A model generated the notes under the pieces. The model did no database searches. It saw only the letters and a program-made list of their open reading frames with translations, and had not been told where the DNA came from. A DNA stretch of 64,000 nucleotides from positions 4,278,001 to 4,342,000 of the forward strand of contig NC_062976.1 of NCBI RefSeq assembly GCF_023078275.1, given 5' to 3'. The position numbers were made by a program, and so were the translations under genes. The number at the start of each line of letters is the position of its first letter. Position 1 is the first letter of the stretch. This DNA is from Leguminivora glycinivorella. Its lineage: Eukaryota; Arthropoda; Insecta; Lepidoptera; Tortricidae. This document shows positions 51,501 to 62,439 of the stretch, piece by piece.

Positions 51501-51570
51501 ATTGATAACATCGCCAATATTAATATTATGTACACTAAAGAAGTGCAAAAAGTCATCGAATTAAACTTAA

Positions 51571-51695
51571 GTGCGTTTGCACATTATACAATCTAATATC
51601 GGATGCAGGACCCATATCCGTTACATTTAAGCCGCCATCTTTGATTTGAGATCCTTCCGACATCCGATATCGGATCGGATAATGTGAAAACGCAC
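51571..51695. mobile_element. M3 short form with TAA target duplication
   Basis: GTGCGTTTGCACATTATACA on the left and GGATAATGTGAAAACGCAC on the right, with TAA at 51568-51570 and 51696-51698. Sister of 58680-58812. Confidence 0.85.
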
Positions 51696-52672
51696 TAAGA
51701 TACATTTTAACGGGCAGGAAATTAGTTCCAATTTTGACCACCGGCTAATGCGTGAGTACTCGGGCACCGGAAGTTGTTTGTCGTCGCATCCGACTTGGCA
51801 ACACGTTTCCGGTCCGCCAGCTCTGGATTCCGTGGCTCCGGAATTATTCTAGGCCCACAGACTACGGAGGAAGAAAGTCCACTTTACATTTAACAGTCGT
51901 CTTTCGGTTCAAAATCAGCATCAGCATATATTTAACAGCACATAAGTTTTAAACTAGTTTTGAAACATCATAATCTCGTAATTTATTCTTTACGCATTCC
52001 GCAATATGTGCAGAAAGCACGGGTCCTATTTTGATAGTGGGTTAGCGAGGGCAGCTACCACAGTCTTAGCTGCTATGCGAAAGCAAAGCCTCGATTTAAA
52101 TGAAATAAGATTGGCGTTCACAAATTTTCTAAAATTGAATGATTTTTTTAAATGCCAATTGATCCTATTTCTGCCCAGTATCAAACATTTATTTGAGACC
52201 GCCAAATATTAATTTCCTCAAGGAAAAGCCACCCAACCAAAAACTATTTTCTCATAGGTACAGTTCACAGAACTTAATTTAGATAGAAGAAACAAATTCA
52301 TATATTTGTATAGGGGCCGAGCGTGTCAAATTTTGTACTGAAGTTGATTCTTGCCTGTAATTTTAAATATGTCTCAGGCTCTTGATTGTTCATAATTTTT
52401 GTGTTGTTGCAATTGAATATCACGTAACGAGGCATTTTTTATGTTTTGGTTGACTTCAACTTACAAAAATTGACGCCCGAAAGCTACAAGCTGCGAGTAA
52501 AGACGGACAACTCAGTGGATTTCACTGAGTTCATTTGACACGCTAAGTAGATACGTTTGCTTGATCTATGGTATATATGACATCTGTGGTACAGTTTCTA
52601 TAAAAATGAAAACATTATTTTTCCCCACATGCTTCATGTGCTCTACCTACCCCTTTTGGGAACATAGACGTA
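51696..52672. other. Unassigned
   Basis: 51740-51850 is GC-rich (CCGGAAGTTGTTTGTCG, ACGTTTCCGGTCCGCCAG), but the 66-residue frame has no domain. 52600-52680 has a decayed S3-like piece (TGTGCTCTACCTACCCC). Confidence 0.4.
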
Positions 52673-52932
52673 AATTTATGTATGTAAATACATACATACA
52701 ATAACGACTGTACTGTATCCCATAAAGGGGTAAGCAGAGAACATTTAAAAATTTAAACTACCCAAATTTCAGTGCCACTCTTGGCAAAAAGGGGTTGAAA
52801 GAAAATGAAATTGTGACATTGCAGTGACAGGTTGCCAGCCTCTCGACTACGCCACAATTTAACCTATATCCCACAGTCGACTTCTACGACATCCACGGGA
52901 AGAAAGGGGGTGGTGAAATTGTTAACCCGTCA
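52673..52932 (+). mobile_element. S3 SINE
   Basis: ACATACATACAATAACGACTG, AAGGGGTAAGCAGAGAACAT, GGTTGCCAGCCTCTCGAC, ending AACCCGTCACCACACGG, at which point the tandem duplication begins. Confidence 0.7.
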
Positions 52933-53529
52933 CCACACGGGCACACGGGCATGTATTTAAAAGTGGTGTCTTTTTTTTTTGACGTCACAGTGCACTATTT
53001 TAAAAAGTAAGCTGTACTCGAGTTTAGGAAGCATTTAAATTCGCGTCACATTTGCCCAGTTTCATACAGTTTAAACTGCTATGAGACGTTATGTTTTTCG
53101 CGTAACCAGCCTCTCGTAATGCTAGTACGTGTTGGTAATAAAATGCTTTCTTGGCTGTAGCGTTACATTATTTCTGTTGAAGTGGGAATTTAAATAACAC
53201 AGTATAATTTAAAAATCATGGTATGAAAGTCCACACGGGCACACGGGCATGTATTTAAAAGTGGTGTCTTTTTTTTTTTGACGTCACAGTGCACTATTTT
53301 AAAAAGTAAGCTGTACTCGAGTTTAGGAAGCATTTAAATTCGCGTCACATTTGCCCAGTTTCATACAGTTTAAACTGCTATGAGACGTTATGTTTTTCGC
53401 GTAACCAGCCTCTCGTAATGCTAGTACGTGTTGGTAATAAAATGCTTTCTTGGCTGTAGCGTTACATTATTTCTGTTGAAGTGGGAATTTAAATAACACA
53501 GTATAATTTAAAAATCATGGTATGAAAGT
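52933..53529 (+). repeat. 298-bp direct tandem duplication
   Basis: Units 52933-53230 and 53231-53529, from CCACACGGGCACACGGGC to GGTATGAAAGT, are identical except for one T in a poly-T run. Recent event or assembly artefact. Confidence 0.9.
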
Positions 53530-53640
53530 TAGTAAGGTACAGTGGGGCAAAACCCGACTGGGGGCAAATGTAACTGGTCCATTTTTTCCATGTTTTACAA
53601 TGTTTGAATTATTAAATAGTGTCCACCGGTTATATCGTCG
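53530..53640 (+). mobile_element. Half copy of the AAGGTACAG MITE
   Basis: AAGGTACAGTGGGGCAAAAC, GGGGGCAAATGTAACTGG and GTGTCCACCGGTTATAT; the second end is missing. An S2 SINE follows. Confidence 0.65.
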
Positions 53641-53647
53641 GTCGGTT

Positions 53648-53815
53648 GACGACCAGTCTGGCCTAGCGCGTAGTGACCCTGCCTGCTAGGCTGCGGTCCC
53701 AGGTTCGAATCCCGGTAAGGGCATTTATTTGTGTGATGAGCACAGATATTTGTTCCTGAGTCATGGATGTTTTTCTATGTATATAAGTATTTGTATATTA
53801 TGTATATCGTCGTCG
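53648..53815 (+). mobile_element. S2 SINE, plus
   Basis: Head GACGACCAGTCTGGCCTAGC, box B AGGTTCGAATCCCGG, GTAAGGGCATTTATTTGTG, GAGTCATGGATG. Truncated after TATATCGTCG. Confidence 0.75.
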
Positions 53816-54096
53816 AGATTAATTCTTCATCAGCTTCTCACTATAACATTAGTTTACTACATGATAACTATCGATATTACACATTAAACAACATAAATGA
53901 GAAAATAAGGAAAAATTATTCATGACACGATACCGCTAAGATGGCGTTCGAACCGGAAGTCCGAGGAAATATTGACGATGAGTAACAATGCGACTTATCA
54001 ACCTACAAGATAGGCGCAGAATTATCAGTGTTAAGTGTCAATGTTACTGCTGGTGAAATATCACACTGATCAATTTCATATCATCGTTTTTATATA
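53816..54096. other. Unassigned
   Basis: No gene or repeat recognised. Confidence 0.35.
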
Positions 54097-54244
54097 CCTG
54101 CCGGCGTATCATGCTTCCAATTTTATCACTTATCTATGTGGATAAAGCATCCGTCACGCTTTGGCAAGTATGTCAGTGTGAGAGTGACAGACGTCTTATC
54201 CACGTGGATAAGTGATAAAATTGGAAGCATGATACGCCGGCAGG
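54097..54244. mobile_element. 148-bp MITE with about 38-bp near-perfect TIRs
   Basis: CCTGCCGGCGTATCATGCTT on the left and AAGCATGATACGCCGGCAGG on the right, continuing through CCAATTTTATCACTTATC. The next MITE follows with no spacer. Confidence 0.85.
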
Positions 54245-54395
54245 GTGCGTAGCCGAATGGCACAAACGCTCACGAAACGAAACGCTAGTAGATATCTATC
54301 TCTATCGCTCTTACGTATTGGCACGACAGAGCCAGACTATCTTTCGCGGCGTTTCGTTTTCGTTTCGCGTCGGAGAAATGCCATTCGGCTACTGG
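54245..54395. mobile_element. MITE, ends GTAGCCGAATGGCA
   Basis: GTGCGTAGCCGAATGGCACA on the left and AAATGCCATTCGGCTAC on the right. The inside is made of CGAAACG/CGTTTCG motifs in both orientations. Relatives at 38000 and 56505. Confidence 0.75.
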
Positions 54396-54679
54396 GCCTG
54401 GGCATCCAGAATTTGGGTCCCCACAATTAGCGTAAGTTGTTAACAAAAATTAAGTCGCTGTCAGGTTTGTGACGGCAATTAAGCATTCTGAAAATGCTCA
54501 CCTACGACACCTACATATAAAAATTTTCTGCTTCATTGAAAGTTTTAATTTTCCTTATTTTACTGCAGGAAAAATATTTGTTTAGTTTTCTAACATATTC
54601 AAAAAATAGGAATCTGACAGCACCCTTTTAAATCAGAATCTTAAAACTGCTGACATGTTTTCAAAGTCAAAGTATTCTT

Positions 54680-55253
54680 TTCCCCTCACTAACTCGGAAA
54701 CACGTGTTTTGTCCTTTAATACCAGTGAGTAAAAACGCATTTTATCTACTAGTGGGTAAAATAATTTGACCTTGAATAAAGTCAAATTAACTGCTTTAAA
54801 ATTGATAAAAGTCGGTGAATCTAGTAATTAAGATGATTTACCACCTGTGGAACTACTGGAAGCAGTGATAAACGCATTTTTTGCGTTGTAGATTCCTCGC
54901 TACAGTGAGGGGAAAAATTTTATGTTACATACATACATACATAAATTCACGCCTGTATCCCATAAAGGGGTAGGCAGAGCACATGAAACTACAAAAAGTC
55001 TCAGTGCCACTCTTGGCAATTAAAGGGTTGAAAAAAAAACGAAAATTGTGACATGTGAATTGTTTATGTTACACTCGGGTGCAAATGTATTTTATTTCTC
55101 GTGTGTTAAAAAACTCGCAATTTCAGGATTCTATTCTCGAACAACTCGCTTCGCTCGTGGTTCAACTATAGAATCCTTTCACATGCTCGTTTTTCAATTC
55201 CACACTCGGCGTTAAAATACAACTTTGCCCCCTTGTATAACAAATAACTATTA
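54680..55253 (-). mobile_element. R3 element, minus, split by an S3 SINE
   Basis: TTTTCCCCTCACTAACTCGG to CCTTGTATAACAAATAACTA with the insertion at 54930-55062. Confidence 0.8.
54930..55062 (+). mobile_element. S3 SINE inserted in R3, 11-bp target duplication
   Basis: TTTATGTTACA occurs at 54919-54929 and 55063-55073. The TACA-repeat end lies directly at the left junction, consistent with this being the 3' tail of the SINE on the minus strand. Confidence 0.8.
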
Positions 55254-55351
55254 TTCAAACAGGCTTACAATCTTAAATGGTCAACAATGTACAATACTCA
55301 TCTTATTCTAAATATGAGAGCAATTTATTGGTACAATAAACAATATTGTTT

Positions 55352-56180
55352 TCCCCTCACTAGCTCGAAAACACGTGTTTTGTCCTTTAATACCAGCGGG
55401 TAAAAACGCATTTTATCCACTAGTGGGTAAAGTAATTTGACCTTGAATAAAGTAAAATTAACTGCTTTAAAATTGATAAAAGTAGGCGAATCTAGTAATT
55501 AAGATGATGTAACACCTGTGGAACTACTGGAAGCAGTGATAATAGTTATTTGTTATACAAGGGGGCAAAATTGTATTTTAACGCCGAGTGTGGAATTGAA
55601 AAACGAGCAAGTGAAAGGATTCTATAGTTGAACCACAAGCGAAGCGAGTGGTTCGAGAATAGAATCCTGAACTTGCGAGTTTTTTAACACACGAGAAGTA
55701 AAATACATTTGCACCCGAGTGTAACACAAAACTTTTCCCCTCACTATAGCGAGGAAACTACAACGCAAAAAAATGCGTTTATCATTGCTTCCAGTAGTTC
55801 CACAGGTGGTAAATCATCTTAATTACTAGATTCACCTACTTTTATCAATTTTAAAGCAGTTAATTTGACTTTATTCAAGGTCAAATTACTTTACCCACTA
55901 GTGGATAAAATGCGTTTTTACCCGCTGGTATTAAAGGACAAAACGCGTGTTTCCGAGCTAGTGAGGGGAAAACGCATTTTTTTGCGTTGGAGTTTACTCG
56001 CTATAGTGAGGGGAAAAGTTTTGTGTTCCACTCGAGTGCAAATTTATTTTACTTCTCGTGTGTTAAAAAACTCGCAAGTTCAGGATTCTATTCTCGAACC
56101 TTGCCTGAACTTGCCCGTTTTTCAATTCCACACTCGGCGTTAAAATATAACTTTGCCCCATTGTATAACAAATAACTATT
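55352..56180 (-). mobile_element. R3 element, minus, with a plus R3 copy inside
   Basis: The 3' part (55352-55543, TTTTCCCCTCACTAGCTCG to GGAAGCAGTGATA) and the 5' part (55974-56180, ACGCATTTTTTTGCGTTGG to TGTATAACAAATAACTA) are the two halves of one minus-strand copy. The break falls in the GTGATAAACGCA motif. Confidence 0.8.
55545..55973 (+). mobile_element. R3 element nested in another R3 copy
   Basis: ATAGTTATTTGTTATACAAG to GCTAGTGAGGGGAAA, complete, opposite in orientation to its host copy. Confidence 0.8.
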
Positions 56181-56504
56181 TAAAAATGTTCGGGGTACTT
56201 ATCTTTTAGAATGCCCTTACCGCGCATGTAATCTTTCAAACACTTTTCTAAAAACCTAAACTTTATAAGCCAAGCTTTTCAGCGTTCAAGACTCATTAAT
56301 TATATGGGATATAAAACAAACATTACGGGCCCGCTACACGCCTTCAAAGTCAAAGGATTCTTTCATCGAGCCCTAAAAAATAAATTACACTGCCTTCAAA
56401 ACAAGACGCTTTATAACTAGACACTTTCGTGATCCAGACTTTAATATTGAGGGCGTAGGTGTGATGTTTCCACACCTATGTTTTTAAGAGATCGCTTACA
56501 ATAT
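56181..56504. other. Unassigned
   Basis: TCAAAGTCAAAGGATTCTTTC near 56346 echoes 54660 (TCAAAGTCAAAGTATTCTTT). Otherwise nothing. Confidence 0.4.
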
Positions 56505-56625
56505 AGAATCGTAGCTATCTCTATCGCTCTTCTGTATTGACGCGAGAGAGCCAGACTGCATTTCGGTCGGCATTAGCGTCAACTATTGTCATTTCGTCTA
56601 GGACGGCTGGCCATTCCAACGTAGA
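56505..56625. mobile_element. MITE remnant (TAGCTATCTCTATCGC family)
   Basis: AGAATCGTAGCTATCTCTAT, GAGAGAGCCAGACTGCATTT, CGGCATTAGCGTCAAC. Both outer ends are lost. Confidence 0.5.
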
Positions 56626-56959
56626 AGACCGCAGAAAAGCTTTCACTCAAAGTGAACCAGTGTAGGTAAGATCTTTATCCCTTATAGTTCTTAGAGACCT
56701 GAAGTGGTATTTCTGCTGGTTACCTTCAGTCGAAACCTTGACGATGCGAACTCAGTCTTTCATAATACGTGTTGAATATAATCAAGTTAATGAGGGTCGG
56801 TCTCAAATCTCGCCTGACGCCTTGTCAACAAAGGCGTTGACATTTGGAGGGATTTTGCTTCAAATGGAGGATATTTTTGTAAGGTCATTTATGTGCGTTG
56901 TTTTTAAAGTTGAGGCTTATTTGTGTAGGTGTTTTATTTGGAGAATAAATAAATATTAA
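56626..56959. other. Unassigned
   Basis: The 73-residue frame 56738-56959 has no domain. Confidence 0.35.
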
Positions 56960-57060
56960 AGTTATTCTTATACAGATTGACTGTCTCAGGGTAAACTCAA
57001 GAAGGCTTGTGTTGTGGGTACTCAGACAACGATATACATCGTATATACTATATATCATAT
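56960..57060 (-). mobile_element. S2 SINE 3' fragment, minus
   Basis: TTCTTATACAGATTGACTG, AAACTCAAGAAGGCTTGTGT and CAACGATATACATCG. Confidence 0.65.
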
Positions 57061-57114
57061 CATTTTCCTCAGAGCATTTTTCCTGTCTTTGTATATGTCG
57101 CAGTAAGATAGATA

Positions 57115-57347
57115 AAGCCGTTATATAGTTATAACCCTAGGAATATAATTATACGTCGTAACATAGTTAAACGAAAGCAATTAATTGCTATCTTACTAGA
57201 AATATAACTATAATACGTTACTAGTTTAGTCATATAGTTATATAACTGGATTCAGTTTAGTGAAATGATTGTAGGCAGGAGTGCGGCGGTGCGGCGGAGG
57301 TATAGTTATAACCCTAGGGATATAATTATATGCCGTAACATAGCTTC
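57115..57347. repeat. Short-motif mosaic (TATAGTTATAACCCTAGG)
   Basis: TATATAGTTATAACCCTAGG at 57121 and TATAGTTATAACCCTAGGGA at 57301, with ATATAACTATAATACG and TAGTTATATAACTGG between. Permuted, two-orientation motif array. Confidence 0.5.
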
Positions 57348-57349
57348 CG

Positions 57350-58301
57350 GCATTTTTGGCATGCCGGACCCCCCGCCAGCTGTCGGCCGATAATATTTGT
57401 GTGTGTGCGTATATAATGTAGGTATACGTTTGTAGTGTAGTGTGCGTGACAAAAATGGCGTCTATTAAACAACTGCTGTTAATGATGAATTTCTGTTGAA
57501 AACAAAAAGATTGTAATTCATCGGTCCGAATTGCGGATACTAATTTTTTCATCTTTTAGTAGATATAGTTAAATGTTAAATTATAAGTATTTATTTTACT
57601 TGCCGCTCTTGAGTATTTTTATGCTCGTTATTTTAATTTTACAATAAAATATTTGAAATATAGTGCTTATCTTATACTATTAAACGAGCAATTCTTGTAT
57701 ATTTATTTATTTATTTATTTATTTATTTATATATTTATTTATATATACCGACGATCTCGGAAACCGCTCTAACGATTTCGCTGAAATTTGTTTTGTGGGG
57801 GTTTTCGGGGGTGAAAAATCGATCTAGCGTAGCCTTAGATCCCGGAAAACGCGAATTTTCGAGTTTTCATGAGTTTTTCTTTCGCATTTGTAAACGTAAA
57901 ATATGGTCCTTAATTTCGCCGCGCGCGCATCGATTCCGCTTAGCTCAGTCGCACGAGGTCGGTCTAATGTACGCAGATAGATCGTAGGTGTCAGGGTTTC
58001 GAATCCCGGTCAGAAATTAAGTTTTTGTTTTTTGTCTTTTTTTTTGTTTTTGTATTTATAAGAGTTTTTTTTTTATCTAAAGACGTGATATATTAAAATA
58101 GAACCGAGCGAAGCTCGGTCGCCCAGATATTAATTATTAAATATAAAACTTTTTAAAAATATTTTTTGATACAAAATCATACTTCATTGATTTGGAACAA
58201 TGCGTTTTATCGGACCGACATCCGACACTATCGGAAGCGTTTATCGGATGTAGGATGTCGGTCCGACACCCGATATCGGATCGGATAATGTGAAAACGGC
58301 C
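57350..58301 (+). mobile_element. M3 long form, left end lost, interrupted
   Basis: Body matches 15990-16530 (GGCATGCCGGACCCCCCGCC, TGACAAAAATGGCGTC, TTTTATCGGACCGACATCC) and the right end GATAATGTGAAAACGGCC is intact. Split at about 57671-58130. Confidence 0.75.
57671..58130 (+). mobile_element. Insertion with TTTA array and tRNA-like segment
   Basis: ACTATTAAACGAGCAATTC, a (TTTA)n run, CGATCTCGGAAACCGCTC, a tRNA-like part (TTAGCTCAGTCGCACGAGG, GGGTTTCGAATCCCGG), and the end ACCGAGCGAAGCTCGGTCGC. This pattern recurs widely in lepidopteran genomes to my knowledge; the class is uncertain. Confidence 0.6.
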
Positions 58302-58427
58302 TACACCGCACCGTGGCATTTGCACGATACAGCAACGTGCCACGTGCCACGGCGGCCGGCCGTGTCGCAGTTGTTAGCTAAGCTACCCTTGTGTGCGTGC
58401 GTGATGACACGATTCGCTGGTTGTTCT

Positions 58428-58477
58428 TTTAGGTATTTAAGTACTTTTAGGTGTTTAAGTACTTTTAGGTATTTAAG
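58428..58477 (+). repeat. 18-bp tandem repeat, 2.8 units
   Basis: TTTTAGGTATTTAAGTAC, TTTTAGGTGTTTAAGTAC, TTTTAGGTATTTAAG. Confidence 0.8.
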
Positions 58478-58870
58478 ACGCTACAGGAGCGAAAATGGAA
58501 AGGAAAGGGAGCCCTTTCAATTTGGGAATTTTAGTTAAATATACTAGTGTTATTAACTAGATTTATCGAAAAAAATTGTCCATTCAGAACAACTCAGTTA
58601 AAAGATATTGCGAAAAAATTCTTTAAAATCGAGGTTCCGCTCTCGACTGTTTCCTCCTTCAAAACTTAATGAATCGTAAGTGCGTTTTCACATTATCCGA
58701 TCCGATATCGGATGTAGGACCGATATCCCATACATTACAGGCGCCATCTTGTATTTTTTCCATTGAAATCCTTATGACATCCGATATCGGATCGGATAAT
58801 GTGAAAACGGCCTAACGGAATTTAATTACTAACAAAAATAATTGATTAGTCTATAATTTGGATGTTTAGA
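58473..58870 (+). mobile_element. M4 element 5' part, interrupted by an M3 MITE
   Basis: TTAAGACGCTACAGGAGCG to AAAACTTAATGAATCG, then the M3 short form, then CGGAATTTAATTAC. The 3' half is missing. Confidence 0.7.
58680..58812. mobile_element. M3 short form with TAA target duplication
   Basis: GTGCGTTTTCACATTATCCG to GATAATGTGAAAACGGCC, with TAA at 58677-58679 and 58813-58815. Confidence 0.85.
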
Positions 58871-58883
58871 TTATTGCAATACA

Positions 58884-59397
58884 TTAAGACGCTACGGGAG
58901 CGAAAATGCTAAAATGGAAAGGAGTCCCCCTTTCAATTTGGGAATTTTAGTTAAATATACTAGTTTTATTAACTAGATTTATCGAAAAAAAATTTCCATT
59001 AAGAACAACTCAGTTAAAAGATATTGCGAAAAAATCTTTGAAATCGAGGTTCCGCTCTCTTTTCCTCCTTCAAAACTTATTTAAACGGAACGAAATTTGA
59101 GGATCTGAATAATTTAAAATGAAATAATCTGTGTCGGACCGTTTAGATTTTTTGGACAATTGTTACCGATCTTGAGTATCCCTTTTTCGAGCCATATTGA
59201 AAAATGCCGTTTTTAGAAATTTTTGATTGGATCTAGCATCTTTTAAAATAAGAATAGCAAAAAATATCAAAACGGTCCGACTCAGAAAAAATAATAATAA
59301 TCTGTGTCGAAAAAATCATTGCTCTATCTTCAAAAACCAAGGAGGAAATAGTCGAGAGCGTTTATATGGAGAACTGACCTGTATCGTATCGTCTTAA
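58884..59397 (+). mobile_element. M4 element, uninterrupted 514 bp
   Basis: TTAAGACGCTACGGGAGCG to GTATCGTATCGTCTTAA. It is the best reference copy for the family in this window. Confidence 0.8.
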
Positions 59398-59589
59398 GAA
59401 ATCTAATTTCAAAGGTTTAGGTAGGAAATCTAATCATCAATATTATTGCAATGTAAAATTATTTTTTTCTTTTTTCTCCGTGTTTTCTAACGCGCTTATT
59501 TTTAGGAAGCGGTTTTTTTTTCATGGTTTGTTTAAGGTACACACCGACATGTTGTAAACATTTTTTAGTTTTTCGTAAGTTAGTCGTTA
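59398..59589. other. Unassigned
   Basis: AT-rich spacer. Confidence 0.35.
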
Positions 59590-59826
59590 ACGGTGGTCTA
59601 CAGCTAAAATTGATCTACGACAGAAATGATCTGTACATATTAAAGTAAGTAGGGAAGAAAACCGCCATGCTGAAGTGTATTTGTGCATGCCACGTCTGGT
59701 CTGTCGCATGCATGGTGAGACGACTTGGACGCCTTTATGAGTGACTGCATGGCCGGAAAAATAACACCAGAGGGAGTTGAGGAAATCAAGGGGAGAGGCC
59801 TTTGCCCAGCAGTAGGGCACTATAAC
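59590..59826 (+). mobile_element. LINE 3' end fragment
   Basis: Degenerate coding tail, then GAGAGGCCTTTGCCCAGCAG and TAGGGCACTATAACGGGCTA, the LINE 3' signature seen at 551 and 12985. Confidence 0.6.
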
Positions 59827-60109
59827 GGGCTAATTAAAAAAATCTGTACCAGTTTAATTTTAATCTATTTTTAAGAAAATTTCCTACTAAAATGTAGATT
59901 CTAGCGAAAAAACGTACCTAGGTTTTTCCAGTTGAACATTATTTTTAGCTGCAAGCCACTATTTACGATTTAATCGATTTAAATAAAACTTGCCTACTAA
60001 ATTATCCATTTGCATATTGATCGTAGTGAAAACACGTACGAAAACGACGTACGTTTTTCTGTTTTACTTTTTTAAAGGCACAGGTCACACGTTTTTCATC
60101 AAATTTATA
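59827..60109. other. Unassigned
   Basis: Diverged duplicated phrases (AACGTACCTAGGTTTTTCC, CACGTACGAAAACGACGTAC). No gene. Confidence 0.35.
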
Positions 60110-60810
60110 TTGTACCGTTTTGGTTTTTTGGCTAATTGTTACCAATCTTGAGTATCACTTTTTTTGCGCCATAATGAAAAAGGCAGTTTTTGGAAATTTT
60201 TGATTGACTCGAGCGTCTTTAAAAATAAAAATATCAAAACGTTCCAACACAGATAAGATTAATAATTAATAACAATCTGACTGGGAACAAATCAAATTAT
60301 TTTATTGAATATTTTTTTGATTTGTTATTTAATAACCTAACAATAAAATTAAAATTTTGAAAAAACTCCCGACCGCGACATAGTGGACCGATTTTCATGA
60401 AACATGGCTAAGAACACTCCCGACTAACTCAGCTTTCAGACAAAAAAACTAAATTTAAATCGGTTCATCCGTTCGGGAACTACGATGCCACAGACACACA
60501 CACACACACAGACAGACAAACAGACAAATAGACAGACAGACACGTCAAACTTATAACACCCCTTCGTTTTTGCGTCGGGGGTTAAAAATAGTCTTTCGCT
60601 ATATCGTAATGCTGCAAATGGATTCATATAGGAGGTGCAAGCACTAATTGTTGCCTTGGGCCTTGTCGTTTTTTCTTTCGTGTATGATGTCTATTTCAAT
60701 TTATAGAATAATCTGTGTTGAAAAAATCAGTCTACCTTCAAAAACCAGGGAGCAAATAGTCGAGAGCGTTGGTATGGAAATTGAACCGTCCTGTATCGTC
60801 TTAAAAATAT
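60110..60810 (+). mobile_element. M4 element 3' part, interrupted
   Basis: GCTAATTGTTACCAATCTTG to AACACAGATAAGATTAATAA, then an R1 copy and an S4 piece (60640-60705), then ATAATCTGTGTTGAAAAAAT to CTGTATCGTCTTAA. Confidence 0.65.
60334..60588 (-). mobile_element. R1 element, minus, nested in M4
   Basis: Complete R1 from TAACCTAACAATAAAATTAA to CGTTTTTGCGTCGGGGGTTA. Confidence 0.75.
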
Positions 60811-61134
60811 AATCGATTGTCGATTTAGCCCCGCTCCCCAGCTGCCAGCTTGCGGACCTGAGGTTGACTATGATAAGAGAAGCATCTTAGCAGGTTGCCT
60901 CAAGGGCCTACTCCAAAATCCTGCCAGATTTCCGTCCATAGTCCATAATAGTGCGTAATTTTATTTTCACGAATTTATCGGATTCGGTTCGGACGTAGTT
61001 CGAAAGCGCTCTATTTTTAACGTAGGTACCTATCGTCATATTCAGATAGAACGAATATTTTCTTTACCTATGTATTTACAAATTGTCAAATCTTTTGGGA
61101 ATTACATAAAAGTCATAAAATATTTATTTAATTA
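60811..61134. other. Unassigned
   Basis: GCCCCGCTCCCCAGCTGCC and AGGTTGACTATGATAAGAG stand out, but no frame or repeat partner is found. Confidence 0.4.
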
Positions 61135-61287
61135 AATTTTGAAAAAACCCCCGACCCCGACATAGTGGACCGATTTTCATGAAACATTGCTAAGAACACT
61201 CCCGACTAACTCAGCTTTCAGACAAAAAAAATCAATCTAAATCGGTTCATCCGTTTGGGAGCTACGATGCCACAGACAGACACACAC

Positions 61288-61386
<99 letters not shown>

Positions 61387-61432
61387 CGTCAAACTTATAA
61401 CACCCCTTCGTTTTTTGCGTCGGGGGTTAAAA
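61135..61432 (-). mobile_element. R1 element, minus, with (GACA)n expansion
   Basis: AAATTTTGAAAAAACCCCCG at the left; pure GACA from about 61284 to 61385; CGTTTTTTGCGTCGGGGGTT at the right. Confidence 0.8.
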
Positions 61433-61618
61433 ATGTTATTATTTAAATCTACCCATCGATGTACCCATTGCGGAAATATAAATTAGAGAGGCACTCCATT
61501 GTCAATAAACCCTTAATTGCATGATTTTACTTTTTTTAACAATTTATAGATATATGACACCATGGTGGTATATATGCTGAGCACTGGAAAAATAATGAAA
61601 AAAATCTATCACCATTTT

Positions 61619-62228
61619 TAGGGTTCCGTAGTCAACTAGGAACCCTTATAGTTTCGCCATGTCTGTCTGTCCGTCCGTCCGTCCGTCCGTCCGTCCGTCC
61701 GTCCGTCCGTCCGTCCGTCCGTCCGTCCGTCCGTCCGTCCGTCCGTCCGTCCGCGGATAATCTCAGTAACCGTTAGCACTAGAAAGCTGAAATTTGGTAC
61801 CAATATGTATATCAATCACGCCGACAAAGTGCAAAAATAAAAAATGGGAAAAAATGTTTTATTAGGGTACCCCCCATACATGTAAAGTGGGGGCTGATTT
61901 TTTTTTTCATTCGAACCCCAACGTGTGATATATTGTTGGATAGGTATTTAAAAATGAATAAGGGTTTACTAAGATCGTTTTTTGATAATATTAATATTTA
62001 CGGAAATAATCGCTCCTAAAGGAAAAAAAAGTGCGTCCCCCCCCCTCTAACTTTTGAACCATATGTTCAAAAAATATGAAAAAAATCACAAAAGTAGAAC
62101 TTTATAAAGACTTTCTAGGAAAATTGTTTTGAACTTGATAGGTTCAGTAGTTTTTGAGAAAAATACGGAAAACTACGGAACCCTACACTGAGCGTGGCCC
62201 GACACGCTCTTGGCCGGTTTTTTTTTTA
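61619..62228 (+). mobile_element. R2 element with long GTCC microsatellite
   Basis: GGGTTCCGTAGTCAACTAGG, then (GTCC)n from about 61667 to 61752, then CCGCGGATAATCTCAGTAAC to GACACGCTCTTGGCCGGTTT. The inverse of 1773-2316, with few differences outside the microsatellite and poly-A/T runs. Confidence 0.8.
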
Positions 62229-62439
62229 ATATGAAACAACGTAACTAAAAAAGATGATTTTTAATAGCATATTGAAAAATTCGAATATTGCTTAGTATTT
62301 TATCGTGAAAAACTGTACTAAATCTACTATTGATTCAATTTTCGTGATGCTTGGAAAAAAATCCATCACCAAGTAAAGAAGGGTTAAATATAAACGACAC
62401 GAAGTTTAATTCGAACACAACAGTTCACAATTGCGAGCA

